21,737 bases of DNA, from positions 1-21,737 of the forward strand of contig JAISXK010000071.1 in the NCBI GenBank assembly GCA_031270585.1. Reading direction: 5' to 3'. The notes beneath the pieces were generated by a model. That model saw only the letters and a list, made by a program, of their open reading frames with translations, did not search any database and had not been told where the DNA came from. The position numbers were made by a program, and so were the translations under genes. This DNA comes from Clostridiales bacterium. Lineage in GTDB: Bacteria; Bacillota; Clostridia; Christensenellales; CAG-138. Of this stretch, positions 15,437 to 21,737 are shown piece after piece. Position 1 is the stretch's first letter. Every line of letters begins with the position of its first letter.

Positions 15437-16228
15437 ATGATGCAGGCAGCCTCCACTGCGAAAATGGCGTTGCTGGCGCAACAGACGCGCATGGATACCA
15501 TAGCCAACAACCTGGCAAATGTGAACACGGCGGGGTTTAAAACCCGCTCTGTTACGTTTAAGGATATGCTTTATACCACCATGCGCCGGCAGGAGGGCGA
15601 GCAAACGGTCAATTTGCAAAAGGGTACGGGCGTAAAGGTGGGCTCGACGGATTTATCCATGTATCAGGGTATACCCGAAATGACAGGCGCCACGCTTGAT
15701 TTTTTTATAGACGGCGACGCGATGTTTATGGTGCGCGAACCCAACACCGGCGAAACATATTATACGCGTAACGGCGCGTTTATGGTTTCGCTGGAAAACG
15801 ACGGCGCGGAGCGCTACATTGTAACGGCGCAGGGCTATTATCTGCTGGATGAAAACGGCGAGCGCATCAATATACCTGAGGACGGCAAGACCGAGCAGGT
15901 GCGCGTGAGCATGGACGGCACGCTCTATATAGTGGGCGACGACGGAGAGAGCGCCGGTTTCGCGCAGGTGGGGCGCAGGTGGTTTAACAATCCCTATGGG
16001 CTTTATTCCGAGGGCAACACCATGTTTTCGGTGAGCGAATCATCGGGGGAGGCGGTTGCGGCGCGGGTAGATGTAAAGCTGCTACAGGGCTATATCGAGG
16101 CGTCCAATACGGATACCTCCGTAGAGATGGTCAATCTGATAAAAACCCAAAGGGCGTATTCCTTTGCCAGCAGGGCCATCACCACGGCGGATGAGATGGA
16201 CGCTATCGCGAACAACATGCGTACATAA
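15437..16228 (+). CDS. flhP: Flagellar rod/hook-basal body protein, FlgG/FlhP type
   Basis: This is the second axial protein of the FlgF/FlgG family, 263 aa. The motif NNLANVNTAGFK is near residues 27-38, the domain with FFIDGDAMFMV and YYTRNGAFMVS is in the middle, and the C-terminus has SVEMVNLIKTQRAYSFASRA. The ATG at 15437 has no good Shine-Dalgarno close by; AGGAAGGG (15412-15419) lies about 17 nt upstream in the end of flhO, so coupling with flhO is likely. A second ATG follows directly. The gene pair mirrors flhO-flhP of B. subtilis. Confidence 0.9.
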   Translation: MMQAASTAKMALLAQQTRMDTIANNLANVNTAGFKTRSVTFKDMLYTTMRRQEGEQTVNLQKGTGVKVGSTDLSMYQGIPEMTGATLDFFIDGDAMFMVREPNTGETYYTRNGAFMVSLENDGAERYIVTAQGYYLLDENGERINIPEDGKTEQVRVSMDGTLYIVGDDGESAGFAQVGRRWFNNPYGLYSEGNTMFSVSESSGEAVAARVDVKLLQGYIEASNTDTSVEMVNLIKTQRAYSFASRAITTADEMDAIANNMRT

Positions 16229-16269
16229 AAGGGCGAAAGAACGCAAATCAAGCGAAAGGATAGCGCGAT

Positions 16270-16680
16270 ATGGAAGACGTAAGACAATGCCAGGAATGCG
16301 GCAAGCTGTTTGTATATAGAGAGAAACCGCTTTGCCACGCGTGCCTATCCGCGCTGGATGAAATGTTTCTTAAGGTGAGAGACTATATCTATGATCACGA
16401 GCATGCCGAAGTCGCCGAGATATCAAGGGAAACGCAGGTGCCGCTCAAGACCATACAGCGTTTTTTGAAGGAAGAAAGGCTAAGCTTAACTACGGCTGGC
16501 GATCTTGTTCGGTGCGAAGTGTGCGGCAAGCCCATTGCGTGCGGAAGATTTTGCGAAGGGTGCAAAGAGGTGTTTAAAAGCGCGTTCACTGAAAAACCAA
16601 AACACGCCGCCACGCACGCGCCTGCGGCAGATGCTGGGCGCAACAAAGGCGCCATGCACGTAAAATATGGAGATAAATAA
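16270..16680 (+). CDS. YvyF-like flagellar operon protein with two zinc ribbons (TIGR03826 type)
   Basis: The 136-residue protein has two four-cysteine clusters: C7-C10-C22-C25 and C82-C85-C95-C98 (with C91 nearby), each likely to bind zinc. Between them lies a helical segment resembling a short HTH (VAEISRETQVPLKTIQRFLK, residues 48-67). This matches the YvyF family found just before flgM in Bacillota. The molecular role is not firmly known; a regulatory function is suspected from the DNA-binding-like middle. AAAGGAT lies about 9 nt before the ATG. It follows flhP by 41 nt, so read-through from the flhO promoter is possible. Confidence 0.88.
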   Translation: MEDVRQCQECGKLFVYREKPLCHACLSALDEMFLKVRDYIYDHEHAEVAEISRETQVPLKTIQRFLKEERLSLTTAGDLVRCEVCGKPIACGRFCEGCKEVFKSAFTEKPKHAATHAPAADAGRNKGAMHVKYGDK

Positions 16681-16689
16681 AAATTAGCA

Positions 16690-16716
16690 TAAACATACGG
16701 CAAAATATCTCGATAT
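16690..16716 (+). promoter_or_regulatory. Sigma-D (sigma-28) type promoter for flgM
   Basis: TAAA at 16690-16693, a 15-nt spacer and CTCGATAT at 16709-16716 match the sigma-D consensus (TAAA, 15, GCCGATAT) at six of eight -10 positions. It has the same spacer length as the flhO promoter at 14592. It lies in an 83-nt AT-rich gap, 47 nt before the flgM ATG. A sigma-D promoter before the anti-sigma factor gene gives negative feedback, as known for B. subtilis flgM. Confidence 0.8.
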
Positions 16717-16763
16717 ACATATAAGAGATAGAAATAAATCATTAAAAAGAGGGAGTGTAAAAG

Positions 16764-17039
16764 ATGAAAATAAGCGCCATACCCCCCAGAGAGATGCTCT
16801 ACCAGTACGTGCACGTTAAAGAGAAAAAGACCGAAAGGCGTGAGAACGCGGTTTCTTCCGACAAGGTGGAAATTACGGAAGAGGCGAAAACGTTTTCACT
16901 CGCGCTAAAGGCCGCCAAAGACAAAATGGAAGCGGGCGGCGTAAACGCCGACAGGATCGAGCGGATAAAAGCGCAGATAGAGAACAACACCTACCATGTG
17001 CCGGGCGTTTTGGTAGCGGGTAAAATGCTGGGCGAATAA
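16764..17039 (+). CDS. flgM: Anti-sigma-28 factor FlgM
   Basis: FlgM binds and holds SigD/FliA until the hook-basal body is complete. The 91-residue protein has the family pattern in its C-terminal half: SDKVEITEEAKTF at residues 32-44, then helices ending in RIERIKAQIENNTYHVPGVL and VAGKMLGE. The N-terminus is basic and probably disordered, as in other FlgM proteins. GAGGGAG (16749-16755) precedes the ATG by 8 nt. It is the first gene after a sigma-D promoter, and flgN follows after 47 nt. Confidence 0.95.
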   Translation: MKISAIPPREMLYQYVHVKEKKTERRENAVSSDKVEITEEAKTFSLALKAAKDKMEAGGVNADRIERIKAQIENNTYHVPGVLVAGKMLGE

Positions 17040-17050
17040 AACACGCCCAA

Positions 17051-17068
17051 AACGGGCCTGCGCCCGTT
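17051..17068 (+). other. Short hairpin between flgM and flgN
   Basis: AACGGGC (17051-17057) and GCCCGTT (17062-17068) form a perfect 7-bp stem with a CTGC tetraloop. The following bases (AGATTAAAAGG) contain no T-run, so it is not a classic intrinsic terminator. It lies just before the flgN ribosome binding site (AAGGAGAG, 17076-17083) and could act in mRNA processing or partial attenuation. Confidence 0.5.
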
Positions 17069-17086
17069 AGATTAAAAGGAGAGCGG

Positions 17087-17599
17087 GTGCTATCTTTGCG
17101 TCTTTTGGTTCTTGCACTTAAAAGCGCCATGGAACGGGAAAGGGATTTGTATGCCCGTCTGCTGGAATATGCGGAAGAAAAGAAAGAGGTACTGGTCAAA
17201 AACGATTTTGACGGCATCAACCGCGTTCTGACGCTGGAAACGGAAACCATGGAAAGAATTGCGGACGCGAATAAGCTGACAAACGAAGTGTTGGAGCGTA
17301 TCGCCCAAAAGAACAAACTCGCCGCGCGGCCGGATTTAAGCGCCGTGATCGCTCTCGTGGACGACGAGAACGAAAAGGAAGAGCTTCGGGCGACGCAGAA
17401 CGCGTTTCAAAGCCTGGTAGCCGCGCTCAAAATGAAAAACGATACGAACCAAAAGCTGCTGGAAACGCAGCTAAAGTACAACGAGTTTTTTTTGAATATG
17501 CTCACGCAGCAAGAGGGCGTCGGCGATCTGTATGGCAATGACGGGTTGGTGGACGAAGACAGGTTGCCAAGGCGGGTGCTGATAGATACGCAGGTGTAA
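17087..17599 (+). CDS. flgN: FlgN-family export chaperone (YvyG type)
   Basis: FlgN is the cytoplasmic chaperone that brings FlgK and FlgL to the export gate. The protein is almost all helical and has the FlgN pattern: ALKSAMERERDLYARLLEYA at the start, KKEVLVKNDFDGINRVLTLE in the middle, and KMKNDTNQKLLETQLKYNEFF before the C-terminal tail. The length (170 aa) fits. The start is GTG at 17087, with AAGGAGAG (17076-17083) just upstream. It lies between flgM and flgK, as in B. subtilis. Confidence 0.88.
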   Translation: MLSLRLLVLALKSAMERERDLYARLLEYAEEKKEVLVKNDFDGINRVLTLETETMERIADANKLTNEVLERIAQKNKLAARPDLSAVIALVDDENEKEELRATQNAFQSLVAALKMKNDTNQKLLETQLKYNEFFLNMLTQQEGVGDLYGNDGLVDEDRLPRRVLIDTQV

Positions 17600-17635
17600 C
17601 GCGAAACCCCGGCGGTAAGCGCGGGTTAAGCAAAA

Positions 17636-17843
17636 TAGCGGCGCATGGCCGGGTGACGGCGCGGGATAGGCGAGAGCGCGGCACAGAGCCGAATAGCGGC
17701 GCATGGCCGGGTACCGAATACTAGCGGAGTAACGGCGAAAGGCCGGATGGCGGCGCATGGCCGGGTAACGGCTGATATCGGACTAACGGTAGAAAGCCGG
17801 ATGGCGGCGCGTGGCCGGGTAACGGCGCATGGCCGGGAAAGGC
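17636..17843 (+). repeat. GC-rich tandem repeat array between flgN and flgK
   Basis: The 254-nt flgN-flgK gap is filled by repeats. The core GGCGC(A/G)TGGCCGGG occurs at 17640-17653, 17698-17711, 17752-17765, 17806-17819 and 17824-17837, with spacings of 58, 54, 54 and 18 bp. The two 54-bp units ending at 17772 and 17826 match along nearly their whole length. Several units contain GCCGGGTAACGGC, which can form a small hairpin (GCCG/CGGC). The last copy differs (GGGA in place of GGGT), and this change gives the GGGAAAGG that lies upstream of the flgK ATG. No promoter, terminator or RNA family is recognised. Reading frames through it on either strand are not convincing genes. Confidence 0.9.
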
Positions 17844-17853
17844 GAAGAAAAGC

Positions 17854-19389
17854 ATGTCATCTTCCTTTTTTGGATTGGAGATCGCGAAGACGGGGTTGTT
17901 TGTGGCGCAAAAAAACATCAACCTGACGGGCCATAATATAGCCAACGCCGGTACGGATGGATATTCGCGCCAGCGCATCGTGCAGCAATCCATAGACCCA
18001 TACGTGATGAATTCGCGCTTCGCGAACCCCGATCAGGGCGCCGTGGGCGGCGGCACACGTGTGCAGATATTGCAGCGCATACGCGACTCCTTTATCGATA
18101 AGGCGCTGCGCAGCGAATATGACGGGGCGTATAAGCTGTTGGCGCAGGAGGAATCGCTTTTAAACGCCGAAAAGATATTCAACGAGCTATCCACCACCGA
18201 CGCCAAGCTTTCCGCAGGGCTGGAGAATTTTTTTAACGCGTGGAACGAGCAGCATACCGACGCGGCGTCAAGCACGTTTCGCGTGAATATCAGGGAGACG
18301 GCGATTACGCTATGCACCATACTCAACCATTATTATGACAAGCTCGTTGGCCAGCAGGAAGATCTTAACACCCAGATGGAGCAGACGGCGAACCGCGTGA
18401 ACGATATCATGCACGATATCGCCTATTATAACGAGAAGATATACGCCTTTGAGCTAAGCTCCGAACCCGCGAACGACCTTCGCGACAAGCGCGATCTGCT
18501 GCTCGACGAGCTTTCGCAATTAATCGATATCGCGTATAACGAAGATCCGGATCCGGTAAACCCAAGCCTCGCGCGCCTGCGCGTTTGGATGGAGGGCAGC
18601 GGACAGGAAATTATCAACCATAAGGAATACGCCGTTCTCGATACCGTATCGGCGGGCCTTGACCCGCTGACGGGCATTAATTTATCGAAGTTCGTTTTCT
18701 CTTCGAGCACGAGCGGCGGCCCGGCGATCGGAAGCGATCTTCTCTACGCATCCGGCCGGATGGACGGGCTGCGCCAGCAGCGCGATGGAAATTCCAGCGC
18801 GGATTACGGCATACCCTATATCATTACGGAGCTTAACAAGCTCGCCAACGCGCTTGTTACAGAGTTTAACGCCATACACACTACAGCGTGGACAATTCCC
18901 AAAGACGACAACGGCAACGTTAGCGCCGATGGGTATCATTTTTTTGATCCCGCAAATACTACGGCCGGCACTATCAGCATATCCTCAGATGTGGCCACGA
19001 GTATCTGGTACATCGCCACATCGGAAAACGTGATCACCGGCACGCCTTCCGACCTGTGGGGCGATAACGAAAAGGTGCTCGAAATACTCACGTTGCTCGA
19101 TCACGACAACGTGCCGGGCCTTAACGCCTCATTTGAAAATTTTTACGCCGATATCGTATCGGGCCTGGCCGCAGAAAGCAAAAAGACACAGAATTTGACT
19201 GACGCGCAAATAGCGGTGGCCACAAACCTTGAAACCCAGCGGGAATCGGTTTCTGGCGTATCGCTCGACGAAGAGGCCGCGCTGCTGCTGAAATTTCAGC
19301 ATATGTACACGGCGAACTCGCGTATGATTACGGCCATAGACGAATGTTTGGATGTGCTTATCAACCGCACCGGCGTCGTGGGCCTGTAG
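17854..19389 (+). CDS. flgK: Flagellar hook-associated protein 1 FlgK
   Basis: FlgK is the first hook-filament junction protein. The N-terminus has the axial signature GHNIANAGTDGYSRQR (residues about 27-42) and the C-terminus has SLDEEAALLLKFQHMYTANS followed by RMITAIDECLDVLIN, both typical of FlgK. The length is 511 aa, normal for Bacillota. The ATG at 17854 has GGGAAAGG (17835-17842) about 11 nt upstream, a weakly placed ribosome binding site that overlaps the last unit of the repeat array. The frame stays open upstream only to a TGA at 17773-17775 and offers no other start codon. Confidence 0.96.
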   Translation: MSSSFFGLEIAKTGLFVAQKNINLTGHNIANAGTDGYSRQRIVQQSIDPYVMNSRFANPDQGAVGGGTRVQILQRIRDSFIDKALRSEYDGAYKLLAQEESLLNAEKIFNELSTTDAKLSAGLENFFNAWNEQHTDAASSTFRVNIRETAITLCTILNHYYDKLVGQQEDLNTQMEQTANRVNDIMHDIAYYNEKIYAFELSSEPANDLRDKRDLLLDELSQLIDIAYNEDPDPVNPSLARLRVWMEGSGQEIINHKEYAVLDTVSAGLDPLTGINLSKFVFSSSTSGGPAIGSDLLYASGRMDGLRQQRDGNSSADYGIPYIITELNKLANALVTEFNAIHTTAWTIPKDDNGNVSADGYHFFDPANTTAGTISISSDVATSIWYIATSENVITGTPSDLWGDNEKVLEILTLLDHDNVPGLNASFENFYADIVSGLAAESKKTQNLTDAQIAVATNLETQRESVSGVSLDEEAALLLKFQHMYTANSRMITAIDECLDVLINRTGVVGL

Positions 19390-19419
19390 ACAAAAAGAAT
19401 AAGAGTATGGGGTGAATAT

Positions 19420-20358
19420 ATGGGCATGCGCGTAACGAGCAATATGCTGACCAATAACCTGTTAGCCAATTTAAACAACAATGCAAATAGCGTGGCCCGG
19501 TACCAGCAGCAACTGGCCTCTGGGCGCAGCATAGTTAATTTATCGGACGACCCTGTGGGCGTATATAAAAGCATGCGCGCGCGCGTGAAAATAGCGCGGC
19601 TGGAACAATATAAAGAAAACGTAGTCGCCGCGCGCACATGGATCAACGAAGCCGAAACGATAGCAAGGGAAGTTAACAGCGTACTTACAAAGGCATATGA
19701 GCTGACCGTGCAAGCCAGCAGCGATACGTACACCGATGGCGAAGGCACCGCGCGCGGCGCGATTGCGCGGGAGATCGAACAATTGCGCAACCATATATTT
19801 GACGCCATGAACAGCCGCGAACTGGAGCGCTATATATTTGGCGGCTTTAACACGACGAGCGCCCCCTTTACGCTTGACGTAAACGGCGAAATTATGTTTA
19901 ACGGCGTATTGATGAACGCGCCCTTCACGGGATCTGACGAGCGCGTCGAGTTTGAAACAGGCGCCGGCATTCGTATGGATGTTACGGTTTCGGGCGTAAC
20001 GATGATGGGATTAGACGGAGACAATATGTACACCGTGCTTACCGAGCTTATGAACGAATTAGACGACCCCGATAGCCGCGCGGGCGATATCAGCCCCTTT
20101 ATTACGCGCATTAAAGATTTGGCAGAGAACGTGCTCAATATCGCCACGGAGCTTGGCGCCAAAATGAACCGGCTCGATTTTTTGGAGGCGCGCTACGATG
20201 AGGATATCGTAACCTATACCGACGTAAAATCCAGGGTGGAGGACGTGGACGAGGCGGAAGCCGCCATGCGTTACAAGATGGCGGAAACCATCTATCAGGC
20301 GGCGCTGCAAACGGGCGCCGGCATGCTGCGGATGAGCCTGCTGGACTATTTGAATTGA
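19420..20358 (+). CDS. flgL: Flagellar hook-associated protein 3 FlgL
   Basis: FlgL is the second junction protein between hook and filament and is related to flagellin. The N-terminal domain (MRVTSNMLTNNLLANLNNN, then YQQQLASGRSIVNLSDDPVG) is characteristic, as is the C-terminal helix (YKMAETIYQAALQTGAGML). The length, 312 aa, is usual. It follows flgK by 30 nt with GGGGTG before the ATG. Confidence 0.96.
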   Translation: MGMRVTSNMLTNNLLANLNNNANSVARYQQQLASGRSIVNLSDDPVGVYKSMRARVKIARLEQYKENVVAARTWINEAETIAREVNSVLTKAYELTVQASSDTYTDGEGTARGAIAREIEQLRNHIFDAMNSRELERYIFGGFNTTSAPFTLDVNGEIMFNGVLMNAPFTGSDERVEFETGAGIRMDVTVSGVTMMGLDGDNMYTVLTELMNELDDPDSRAGDISPFITRIKDLAENVLNIATELGAKMNRLDFLEARYDEDIVTYTDVKSRVEDVDEAEAAMRYKMAETIYQAALQTGAGMLRMSLLDYLN

Positions 20359-20378
20359 ATACATGATAGTATAGAAAG

Positions 20379-20413
20379 CCGGGGGCGGCGGAGGCGCGCT
20401 AAGAAGCCCCCGG
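20379..20413 (+). other. Strong hairpin between flgL and yviE-like gene
   Basis: CCGGGGGC (20379-20386) and GCCCCCGG (20406-20413) form a perfect 8-bp GC stem around a 19-nt loop that contains one GGA. The bases after it (AAGGCCAATAG) have no T-run, so it is unlikely to be a full terminator. It may protect or process the mRNA, or partly separate flgK-flgL from yviE-fliW-csrA expression. Confidence 0.55.
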
Positions 20414-20447
20414 AAGGCCAATAGAATAAAGATGGGACGTGGATGGC

Positions 20448-21044
20448 ATGGACGCCATGAGAATTGAGGTTGTGCGCGAAACACGTCCGGCGCTGGAGAT
20501 TAAAACAACGCCGGCGAAGCTAACCATTAAAAACCGCAGGCCCAGGATGAAAATCCGTTCGCAGCGGCCCGAGATGAAAATCAAGCGGGAAGCGCCCAGG
20601 TTTCGATCCGGGTTTGGCGAGCGGCAAAACCGCTTGAGAGGGGGCGGCCGTGCGGCGCGCGCGCAGGCCGCGCGTATGCGGGAGCGCACGCTTGAGGCCA
20701 TAGGCAGAATTTTGCGCTTAACCGACGAGGTCGCCCCGACGGATACGGTTACGCCGCCGCCCGTCGTCGTGCGCGATTTATCCAATGATTACGCGTTTCA
20801 GGAAATAGAATTGAACGACATAACGGACGAACTGCCAAGGGTTGAGTGGGATCCGGGCTATTTTACCATTGAATGGTCGGATTATGTGCTGGAGATCGAA
20901 TGGGAGGATATCGGCGCGCCGCAAATCGAGGTGGAGCCACACTCTATAGAGGTGCGCATACGCAACGAGCCGGTGGTGCGCTTTGTGCTGAACACGAAAA
21001 AATTGAAGGACGGCGTCGGCGATAAGGTTGACGAAAAGATATAG
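20448..21044 (+). CDS. YviE-like protein (DUF6470 type)
   Basis: This protein lies between flgL and fliW, the place of yviE in Bacillus, and shares its odd composition. The first about 50 residues are built from short repeats of 9-10 residues with the pattern P-x-(M/L)-x-I (ALEIKTTPAKLTIKN, RPRMKIRSQ, RPEMKIKRE), strongly basic. The C-terminal half is acidic with alternating hydrophobic beta-type segments (FTIEWSDYVLEIEWEDI). The family has no firm function. I chose the ATG at 20448 because homologues begin near this point; a GTG at 20439 and an ATG at 20457 are in the same frame. No start has an ideal ribosome binding site. Confidence 0.82.
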   Translation: MDAMRIEVVRETRPALEIKTTPAKLTIKNRRPRMKIRSQRPEMKIKREAPRFRSGFGERQNRLRGGGRAARAQAARMRERTLEAIGRILRLTDEVAPTDTVTPPPVVVRDLSNDYAFQEIELNDITDELPRVEWDPGYFTIEWSDYVLEIEWEDIGAPQIEVEPHSIEVRIRNEPVVRFVLNTKKLKDGVGDKVDEKI

Positions 21045-21068
21045 AAAGCATGAAGGGCGGATATAACC

Positions 21069-21551
21069 ATGAAGCTTGAAACGGAGCGTTTTGGCGCGAT
21101 AGAGCTTGACGATTGCAAAATCATCACATTTAAACAGGGGCTGCCGGGACTTGAAGAGTTTACGGAGTTTATCATACTGGAGCTGGCCGAATCCAAGCCG
21201 CTGCTGTGGCTGCAATCCACGCAAAACGGGCTTGTTTACCTGCCCGTGCTGATACCCTTTGAGCTGATGCCCGATTATTCCGTGGAGATTCAGGATAAGG
21301 AACTGGAAGAACTGAATATTACGAGCAAGGACGATCTTTTGGTACTCAACGTGGTGGTGGTGCGCGAGGATATTACGAAGATGACCGCGAACATGGCGGC
21401 GCCCATTATTGTAAACACGAAACGCGGCATTGGCAAGCAGATTATTATCGACGCGAAGGATCAGCCCGTCCGCTTCCCCATCTATGATGTTATTATGAAT
21501 ATGCTGCAGGAGGGAAAAGCGGATGCTGGTGCTGTCTCGCAAAAAGGGTGA
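21069..21551 (+). CDS. fliW: Flagellar assembly factor FliW
   Basis: FliW binds flagellin and, when free of it, blocks CsrA, so it couples flagellin level to its translation. The family pattern is clear: GAIELDDCKIITFKQGLPGL at residues 9-28, WLQSTQNGLVYLPV near 47-60, PDYSVEI, and KMTANMAAPIIVNTKRG near 104-120. The length is 160 aa. The last about nine codons overlap csrA by 29 nt in another frame, so the very C-terminal tail is shaped by the overlap. GAAGGGCGG lies before the ATG. Confidence 0.95.
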   Translation: MKLETERFGAIELDDCKIITFKQGLPGLEEFTEFIILELAESKPLLWLQSTQNGLVYLPVLIPFELMPDYSVEIQDKELEELNITSKDDLLVLNVVVVREDITKMTANMAAPIIVNTKRGIGKQIIIDAKDQPVRFPIYDVIMNMLQEGKADAGAVSQKG

Positions 21552-21737
21552 GAAACTGATATTTGGCGAAAATATCATCGTGGAGGTGCTGAGCATCGAC
21601 GGGGACAGGGTGAGCATCGGCATAGACGCGCCAAGGGAAATCCGCGTTTACCGCAAGGAACTGCTTGACGAAACCGCCAGCATCAACAAAAGCGCCACGC
21701 GCGTGCCGCCCGTCAGCTTCCAAAATGCCCAACCCGC
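21523..21737 (+). CDS. csrA: Carbon storage regulator CsrA (3' end beyond window)
   Basis: The gene runs off the window, leaving 71 full codons. The start MLVLSRKKGEKLIFGENIIV is the CsrA signature, and the RNA-contact residues are present, including R6 and the VYRKEL block with R44. Asparagine at position 55 matches the residue that, as I recall, is needed for FliW control in B. subtilis CsrA. CsrA binds GGA motifs in mRNA leaders, mainly that of flagellin, and blocks translation. AGGAGGG (21508-21514) lies 8 nt before the ATG, inside fliW. About 70 residues are already visible, so the end should be near. Confidence 0.95.
   Translation, partial: MLVLSRKKGEKLIFGENIIVEVLSIDGDRVSIGIDAPREIRVYRKELLDETASINKSATRVPPVSFQNAQP

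Noticed and set aside
17636..17843. CRISPR array
   Set aside because: The repeats are diverged, have uneven spacing (58, 54, 54, 18 bp), the intervening sequences are themselves similar, and no cas gene is near.
17721..17993. Minus-strand reading frame of about 90 codons through the flgN-flgK repeats, with PGHAPPSG-type units
   Set aside because: It starts inside the antisense of flgK, has no ribosome binding site that I can see, and its periodic peptide is a by-product of the 54-bp repeat length being a multiple of three.
20379..20413. Intrinsic terminator after flgL
   Set aside because: The stem is strong but no T-run follows on the + strand; kept only as a hairpin.
1..21737. Insertion sequences, prophage, tRNA or rRNA genes
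   Set aside because: No transposase, integrase, terminal inverted repeats or structural RNA gene patterns were seen; the window is filled with flagellar genes.

Overview
The window is one stretch of a flagellar gene locus. Every gene is on the + strand, and the coding density is very high. The set of families points to a Gram-positive Bacillota, most likely class Clostridia: no flgA/flgH/flgI (the outer-membrane ring genes) is seen in the window, and FlhO/FlhP-type rod-hook proteins, SwrB-like, YvyF-like and YviE-like proteins, and FliW-CsrA are present. The DNA is fairly GC-rich but uses many ATA isoleucine codons. TTG and GTG starts occur (fliO, flhA, fapA-like, flgN). The species cannot be named from this sequence alone.

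Layout. (1) 1-1596: the end of a lytic transglycosylase, then the proximal rod/export-junction genes flgB, flgC and fliE. (2) 1597-1789: a non-coding spacer with a nested stem-loop, where the usual Bacillota order would continue with fliF to fliN. (3) 1790-7649: the flagellar type III export gate fliO-P-Q-R-flhB-flhA, tightly packed and often overlapping. (4) 7651-10331: the flagellar number/position GTPase and ATPase FlhF and FlhG, with FlhF carrying a large low-complexity insert. (5) 10341-11000: a PilZ protein of YcgR type with both c-di-GMP motifs. (6) 11033-14519: the motility sigma factor (SigD/FliA), a FapA-like polymer-forming protein, a 113-residue protein of unknown family and a SwrB-like membrane protein. 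(7) 14660-16228: flhO/flhP (flgF/flgG type), preceded by a sigma-D-like promoter. (8) 16270-21737: the module known from the Bacillus flgM region, in the same order: yvyF-like, flgM (with its own sigma-D-like promoter), flgN, flgK, flgL, yviE-like, fliW and the start of csrA, cut off by the window end.

How the parts fit together. The early genes build the rod base and the export gate. FlhF/FlhG set the site and number of flagella. PilZ links motor speed to c-di-GMP. SigD turns on late genes, FlgM holds SigD until the hook is finished, FlgN chaperones FlgK/FlgL, and FliW/CsrA control flagellin translation after transcription. Segments that are separate loci in B. subtilis (the fla/che operon end, flhOP, and the flgM-csrA operon) are joined here into one run.

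The most unusual features are a tandem GC-rich repeat array between flgN and flgK (17636-17843), the fliE-to-fliO junction with its structured spacer, a hairpin touching the sigD ribosome binding site, the in-frame fliQ-stop-fliR junction without a clear ribosome binding site, the FlhF insert with PEQEQ repeats, and a lipobox-like cysteine in FliP.
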